Below are positions 18,325-23,541 of a stretch of 23,541 nt of DNA, piece by piece. Each line of letters begins with the position of its first letter. Position 1 is the first letter of the stretch. The position numbers were made by a program, and so were the translations under genes. The notes under the pieces are model-generated. The model did not search any database. It saw only the letters and a program-made list of their open reading frames with translations, and had not been told where the DNA came from. Source of the DNA: Tubulinosema ratisbonensis (lineage: Eukaryota; Microsporidia; Tubulinosematidae); the NCBI GenBank assembly GCA_004000155.1, contig RCSS01000655.1:1-23541 (forward strand), in the 5' to 3' direction.

Positions 18325-21300
18325 CTAACCTTTTACCACCGGTTCGTTATTGTTATTTGCCACTTTTTTAACCAAAGTGTATTGATCCTCTCTGGTAGAT
18401 AAAACAGATTTATCATCAATAACAATGTCAATCACTTCTTTTTTATCCTTCGAAAACTCTTCAAATTTCTTAAATAAAGCAGTCAGTTTAGGTGCAAGCA
18501 AAGAAGGTTGCTTTGTTTGTAAAGAATTTTTTAAGCTGTTCCAATCACTTATTAGCTGAGGTAAAGTAAATTCTGCTTCTGGTTCAGTCCATTGCGTTAT
18601 TTCTCTTAGTTCAGGGGTCTTGGTTTCAGGTTCTTTTTTATTTAATTTATCAATTTGTGATTGGCTTAATTTCGACAGGTTTTCTTTTGCTTTTACAAAA
18701 TCATTCAAAAGATTAAAGAATTCTTTGTTCTCTTCCGGTGATTTTGATTTGATCGTTTTAACAAAGAGATCGTTAAACGACTGAATTTTTTTGGTTAACA
18801 GAGCAAGATCTGTATTTTCGAGAGAATCAATTTTTAATTTTTCTGATTCGATTTCTTTTTGAAGTTGTTCGTTTGTTTTTTGTAGTTCTTTCAATTCATT
18901 TTCTCGTTGGTTAAATTCTAAAGTAAACTTAGCTTTTGCAGCTTCAAATTGTTTACTAGAATCTTCACCTAATTTAATTAATTCCACTATTTTATAAATC
19001 AAAGAAATTTGAACTGCATTTAAAAATTTAATATTTAAGAATTTTCCATTGTAATTATTTTCATATTTGTTATTAACAATGTTTTTGAAAATTGCCAAAT
19101 TGGGTGCAAGTAAATGGTAACATTGATAAAAATCAATATAAGCAGCGTAAAAACTAAAACCATAACTAATGATTTTTGAATTCTCAGTTCGAATTTCATC
19201 GCTGAATTCGTCATAAGTTTTTTTATTTAAGTAATGTGCAAGAGTGTTTCCATACGAGATCATTTTTTCAAAACTGTAAATAAGATTAATTATGAATTCT
19301 TCAGTTGTATAATTTATAAAACGTTCATAGTTATTCTTAAATTTTGCATGAAATTCTTGTGACTGGTAATTCAATATGGGGGTTGGAATATTTAAAAAGT
19401 AAGTGCTGATTTGTGTTAAAATTTTTTTGATCTTGTCTGCGTCAACTGGTGAATTTTCGTTAAATTTTATAAATTGTTCATCGTATTGAAGAAGTAATTT
19501 TTGATCTATGTTTAAAAATTCGTATTTGGTTTCCATAATTTCTTGTAGTTTAGTTTGTTGTGGTATTAGAGGTAAAGTTTCTTCGCTTGATTCTGAAGAA
19601 TTGTCCTCTTCGTCTGAACTTTCCGGGGGTTGTAAAGTTTGTTCAGCTGCATGCCTTGGTTCTTTAAATGTTTTTTTAACTGTCTCTGTGGGTAAATCAA
19701 GAAGCATGTACTTCGATGCATTTATTATTGGTGATGAAAGACTAGAAAAGATATTTTTTAATACATTTAGCTTACTCTCTTGTGTTTGAGCTTTTTGAAT
19801 AGCATCAATATCGTCTTCTTTGTCTTTTAGAGCAGTTGGTTCTTTTTGGGTATTGTCTGGTTCTTTTGGGGGATTATTATTAATAACCTCGTCTACAAAA
19901 CCACCAGATGTAGATCCTTGTGTGTCAGAAGATCCCGTTTCTTCTTCTATTTCTCGATTATGAAGTGAAGCATTTGAATGAATATCACCTATTAATTGCT
20001 GTGAACCTTTATCAGGATTTTGGTTTTCAGTGTCCTGAGCTTTGCTGTTTAATCTTTTAATAAGTTCATCTAATTCAGATGAATCAATAATAATAGCTTG
20101 CAATTTTTCAAGTTCGTCCATTAAATAAGCACCCATTGGTGGATGGGTCGGTGTTTCTAAATCAGATTCCGTCTTTGGATTCTTTTCTAACACTTTTCTT
20201 TCTTGAACAGATGTCAAACTTCCTGTTTCGGCACTACCGTTTGATCCAACATTTTCTCTTNNTAAACCTTGACCAGATATCGAAACAGTATTTCCCGTAT
20301 CAGGTTTATTTTTTTGAGAGAAAAAAGAGTTTATTCTACCCCAAACCCCTCCTTCTTGAGAATTTGTATTTTGAGGAGTTTCTCTTTGTTCTGGCAATAA
20401 ACCATTACCTGACGAAGAGTGAGATCTATCAAACACTACAGGAGTTCCAGTTTCTGATGACGGTATAGTGTTTAATGCACCTTTTTTAACGTCAACTTGC
20501 GTTGAAAGAGGGGGGTTTTGTATTGCAGGATTTCCTCCCTCATCATCTTTGTTTCCTGGGGTTGTATCAGATTCCGGTTGGGTTTTAGGTTCTTGTGTTG
20601 ATTCTGATAGTGCTTTCTTTGCTTCAGATTCATCAGTCACTGTTGGTTCAGTGGGTTGTTCAGGGGGTTGACTACGAATAATTTTTGCTTTGTCGATGAT
20701 TTGATCATAGATTGTTTTTCCCACATTAAGAAGACTTTCAAAAGCTTTGTTTAAAAGATCTTCAACAAATAAATTGTCAAAAAGTATCTTTGAGACTCCT
20801 CCAAAACTTCCAGTTTTTTTGCCTTTTATTAATTTTTTTTTATTCTCATTTTGTTGTTTTAATTCTTGTTTTATTTTTTCTAAAGTTTGTTGACTTATTT
20901 CTTCTTCTTTAAAGCACTGCTTCAAATCATCCTTGTAAAATGGTATTGCCCGGCAGTTGATATCAATTAAACCTTGTTTCAAGTTCTCATCTTTAACTTT
21001 ATCTTGATCTTTTTGAATTTTACTGAAGCAACTAACAACGAATTTTTTAAGCTCATCGTTGTTTAGTTCGTTTGTTGTTTTGAGAATAATGTCTTTCAAT
21101 TCACTTTCTTTAATGCACCATTGACCATAAGTATTAAAATCTTTATCCTTGCAAGACGGAGTGTTTAATACTTGGTGGAGAATAAATGAAGCTACTCGTA
21201 GATTACAGTTAGAAGAGGAATCTTTGATAAGTTCCTCATACTCTTTTATAAGTTTTGATTCATCAATTTCTGTCTCACTAGTGTAAATAAAGGTAAACAG

Positions 21301-21336
21301 TAAAAAACTTTTAAAGATTGTTCTTCCTAAAAACAT
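18325..21336 (-). CDS. Large predicted secreted protein: six-Cys N-terminus, low-complexity middle, coiled-coil C-terminus
   Basis: An unrecognised 1003-residue protein. It has an N-terminal signal peptide (hydrophobic 7-19, probably cut near 20). Residues 40-145 hold six Cys (44, 62, 74, 103, 128, 141), suggesting up to three disulfides in a small helical domain. Residues about 222-600 are low complexity, rich in Pro, Glu, Gln, Ser, Thr, Asn and Gly, with an acidic Ser/Glu/Asp tract at 573-586. Residues about 605-1000 are helical with only one more Cys (739), including a heptad-like coiled coil at about 795-860. No membrane anchor follows the signal peptide. Codon 359 is NNA because 20261-20262 are N. 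CCC abuts the ATG on the coding strand, fixing the start. A modular secreted protein of this kind could be a spore-wall, polar-tube or host-directed protein. It is acidic and helical like polar tube protein 3, but the Cys cluster and Pro-rich middle differ, so I assign no name. Confidence 0.85.
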   Translation of the reverse strand: MFLGRTIFKSFLLFTFIYTSETEIDESKLIKEYEELIKDSSSNCNLRVASFILHQVLNTPSCKDKDFNTYGQWCIKESELKDIILKTTNELNNDELKKFVVSCFSKIQKDQDKVKDENLKQGLIDINCRAIPFYKDDLKQCFKEEEISQQTLEKIKQELKQQNENKKKLIKGKKTGSFGGVSKILFDNLFVEDLLNKAFESLLNVGKTIYDQIIDKAKIIRSQPPEQPTEPTVTDESEAKKALSESTQEPKTQPESDTTPGNKDDEGGNPAIQNPPLSTQVDVKKGALNTIPSSETGTPVVFDRSHSSSGNGLLPEQRETPQNTNSQEGGVWGRINSFFSQKNKPDTGNTVSISGQGLXRENVGSNGSAETGSLTSVQERKVLEKNPKTESDLETPTHPPMGAYLMDELEKLQAIIIDSSELDELIKRLNSKAQDTENQNPDKGSQQLIGDIHSNASLHNREIEEETGSSDTQGSTSGGFVDEVINNNPPKEPDNTQKEPTALKDKEDDIDAIQKAQTQESKLNVLKNIFSSLSSPIINASKYMLLDLPTETVKKTFKEPRHAAEQTLQPPESSDEEDNSSESSEETLPLIPQQTKLQEIMETKYEFLNIDQKLLLQYDEQFIKFNENSPVDADKIKKILTQISTYFLNIPTPILNYQSQEFHAKFKNNYERFINYTTEEFIINLIYSFEKMISYGNTLAHYLNKKTYDEFSDEIRTENSKIISYGFSFYAAYIDFYQCYHLLAPNLAIFKNIVNNKYENNYNGKFLNIKFLNAVQISLIYKIVELIKLGEDSSKQFEAAKAKFTLEFNQRENELKELQKTNEQLQKEIESEKLKIDSLENTDLALLTKKIQSFNDLFVKTIKSKSPEENKEFFNLLNDFVKAKENLSKLSQSQIDKLNKKEPETKTPELREITQWTEPEAEFTLPQLISDWNSLKNSLQTKQPSLLAPKLTALFKKFEEFSKDKKEVIDIVIDDKSVLSTREDQYTLVKKVANNNNEPVVKG

Positions 21337-21339
21337 GGG
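21337..21339 (-). promoter_or_regulatory. CCC start-proximal motif of the large secreted gene
   Basis: GGG on the + strand directly follows the CAT of the start codon, so the coding strand reads CAACCCATG. This is nearly the same context as RACK1 (TAACCCATG). Confidence 0.55.
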
Positions 21340-23541
21340 TTGAAAAATTAAATCTGGTTAAATATTTTTAATTTCTAATTACCTGAAATGTAATATTGTC
21401 CACATTTTGTAAAATTTTTAGCTTTTTAGTTTTTAATTAAAGGAGAAAAATTTTTTGACTGGTGATCGATTATTCCCTAAAGTCTTTTTAGCTAAAATGG
21501 TAATTAATTTTTTAATTTTCCTTTCTTTTATATTTTTCTTTCTTTTTAATTTTCTCCTTTTTTAGTTCTATTCACTTTTAAAAAAGTTTTTTCATAGAAA
21601 GACTTGACCATGTGTTTGAGAGAAAAAAATTTTAGATAGTTGGTCGCAAACATTAACAATATAATTTATTTTTAAATGAAATATTTTTTAAAATCAAATT
21701 TATTTACCTTATTAAGAAATTGATAAATAATCTAATTTTTTTAAAAATATAATAAATTTTATATAAAAGTATTTAAAAATTTTTATCGAAAAAATAATTA
21801 AAAAAGGAGTTTCCTTCTTACACTGCACTCTTTGTAGAATTTTCTTGTTAAAGTATAAAAGCATTTTGGAAATGATTTAAAAACAAGATTTACCGATTTA
21901 ATCAATCGGGGAAGCAACATGGCTTTGCATTTATTACATAATAATTAGAATCAATTTTAACAAGTATAAATTAATTGAATTTCTAACTAAAACTATCAAA
22001 TTAAATATCTTCTTTACTTTTTTTTAGTGTTTTCTTTAGTTTTTTATTTAATAAAAGATTTTAAACTTTAAATTTCTTTTAAAGAATTCAGATTTTTTTA
22101 AACCATGATTACAAACTATAGCATTATTTTTTAGAAATTTTCTGAATTTCGTACAAAATTCTAACAATATTTTTTAGAGAAAATTTAATTTATCAATAAG
22201 AAACTCATTACCTCAAATGCATATGCATCGTAAAAAGTAAACAAAAAAAATATTTTATAATTAAATATTTAATTTTAATATACTCTTACTATGTAGGGAA
22301 ACAATAAATATTGTTATGTGTAAATCTTGATTTTTAAACATAATCGATTAATTTTTTTTAATTTAAGAAAATTTGTCATTTTTCTCTAAATATTTAAAAA
22401 TTTTCATTTACAAAATTAAATATTTAAAATTAATATAAATTCTTACTATATTTTTAAAAAATTAAAAAAAAATATTTCATCACCAATAACCTAAAAAACT
22501 GATATTTGTAAAAATAAAAAAATTTATTTCTTAAAATTGATTATTAATTTTTAAATCTCTCCTTTTTTTTTAAAAAATTTACTAATTTAAAAATAGAAAC
22601 AAAAATAAATCATGTAAAAATATAATTTTTGTAAATTATTTATAAAATATAATGCTTTAAATTAATTTTGTTTTAAAAATATAATAAAACATAGAGGACT
22701 CAGTAAATAAATTATTTCGTTTTTTATAAAATACAAAAAATTTTATAATAATTGAAGTAAAATTAAATTTTTTGAAAAAAGAATAAAATTCCATCTGCTG
22801 TATTTTTTGAACTAATATTTAGAAAACTCTCTAAAGTAATTTTAATTTCATTATTTATTAAAAAACTATTTTACGAATGGAAAAAAATTTCACTTCGAAG
22901 AGGAACATTCACTATAATAAATTAAGTAATACAAAATTATATGCATTTTACACCTTAAAAGATGTCTTTTCTTTATCAAAAAGAACCCAAAATTTAAATT
23001 TTTTAATTTAAGAGCTTTTTATGAAAATAATATTTCTACATAAGATGACTAATATAAAGATCTGGCAAAATTTTTAGGGAAAATTTTTTCAAAATAGCCA
23101 TTTAAACTTTTATCTTGTATGATATTCCTTTTAACCACCAACATATGAGCCCTTTTTTATAAACCTTCCTTTTTATGATTTAACAAATTATATGATTTAT
23201 GAGATTAAAAATTAAGTGGTATAAAATTAAAAGATATTTTCTACTTAATTGATCAAAAATAGTAAAAAAATCCAAAGACTAAAGTTATCTTAGATACTGA
23301 AGATATATAATTGATAAGATTCTGCGGGATAACCTCATGTTGTTCGAGAAACCTTAAAAATACGTTTTAGATAAAATTTTACCTTTTTATAGCTTAAGGG
23401 TTTGGTCTTTAAACCATAAATAACCTTTGATTAAATCAAATTGATAAGTTCTATTAGTTCAAGACTCACAAAAATCGATAGTAAATATAGGTGCTAAGAC
23501 GGAAAATGTAACTTTTTTAAAAATTGGCGAGATAACTTTTT
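21340..23541. other. 2.2-kb right-hand flank, no supportable gene
   Basis: This holds the 5' flank of the large secreted gene, including pyrimidine-rich sequence at 21510-21560 on the + strand, followed by very AT-rich DNA. Two patches are less AT-biased: 21815-21925, with a small hairpin at 21894-21910 (CCGAT/ATCGG), and 23310-23541 at the edge. At the edge a 25-codon open piece on the minus strand (23541-23466) could be the end of a gene entering from the right or chance. No tRNA could be folded from either patch. Confidence 0.45.

Noticed and set aside
19508..20671. Three plus-strand frames inside the large secreted gene
   Set aside because: They are antisense shadows of the low-complexity middle region, without support of their own.
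21894..21910. Anticodon-arm-like hairpin CCGAT-loop-ATCGG that would read AAT
   Set aside because: No T-arm or acceptor stem can be built at the right distances, and loop position 37 would be C.
23325..23345. TTGTTCGAGAAACC, resembling a tRNA T-loop
   Set aside because: The flanking bases do not form a T-stem and no other tRNA arms are present.

Overview
The window looks like a piece of a gene-sparse, very AT-rich microsporidian nuclear genome. The evidence is uninterrupted eukaryotic genes (a RACK1 beta-propeller and a RecQ-family helicase), AT-rich spacers, lineage-specific families of predicted secreted helical proteins, and a short C-run (CCC/CCCC/ACC) directly in front of most start codons, which is the start-proximal motif described in Microsporidia. 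Seven protein genes are supported. They cover about 11.1 kb, or 47% of the window. The species cannot be named from the sequence; large AT-rich genomes of the Anncaliia, Tubulinosema or Edhazardia kind would fit.

Layout. A 15-bp tandem repeat (1-90) abuts the RACK1 gene (107-1075, +). A small predicted secreted protein follows (1333-2004, +). Next is a loose same-strand array of three 468-475-residue predicted secreted proteins (3436-4842, 8382-9809 and 12367-13779, all +), separated by spacers of 2.5-3.5 kb with no recognisable gene. The second and third proteins are clear paralogues that align in the same residue register for most of their length; the first is a more distant relative. Converging on this array is a RecQ-family DNA helicase (16480-14324, -). 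A GC-richer, hairpin-rich island at about 17231-17445 is probably a structured non-coding RNA. One 11-nt loop in it resembles loop 1 of U5 snRNA. Beyond it is a large (1003-residue) predicted secreted protein with a six-cysteine N-terminal region, a long low-complexity middle and a helical, partly coiled-coil C-terminal half (21336-18325, -). The last 2.2 kb has no supportable gene.

The genes do not form a pathway. RACK1 (translation and signalling scaffold) and RecQ (genome maintenance) are housekeeping genes flanking lineage-specific secreted proteins, which are candidates for host-interface or spore-surface roles. Scattered N positions (1097-1100, 1701, 15210, 15360, 16162, 20261-20262) are assembly ambiguities. 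Two of them, inside RecQ, fall in codons that could in principle be stops. The most interesting items are the three-gene secreted family, the architecture of the large secreted protein, and the structured RNA island.
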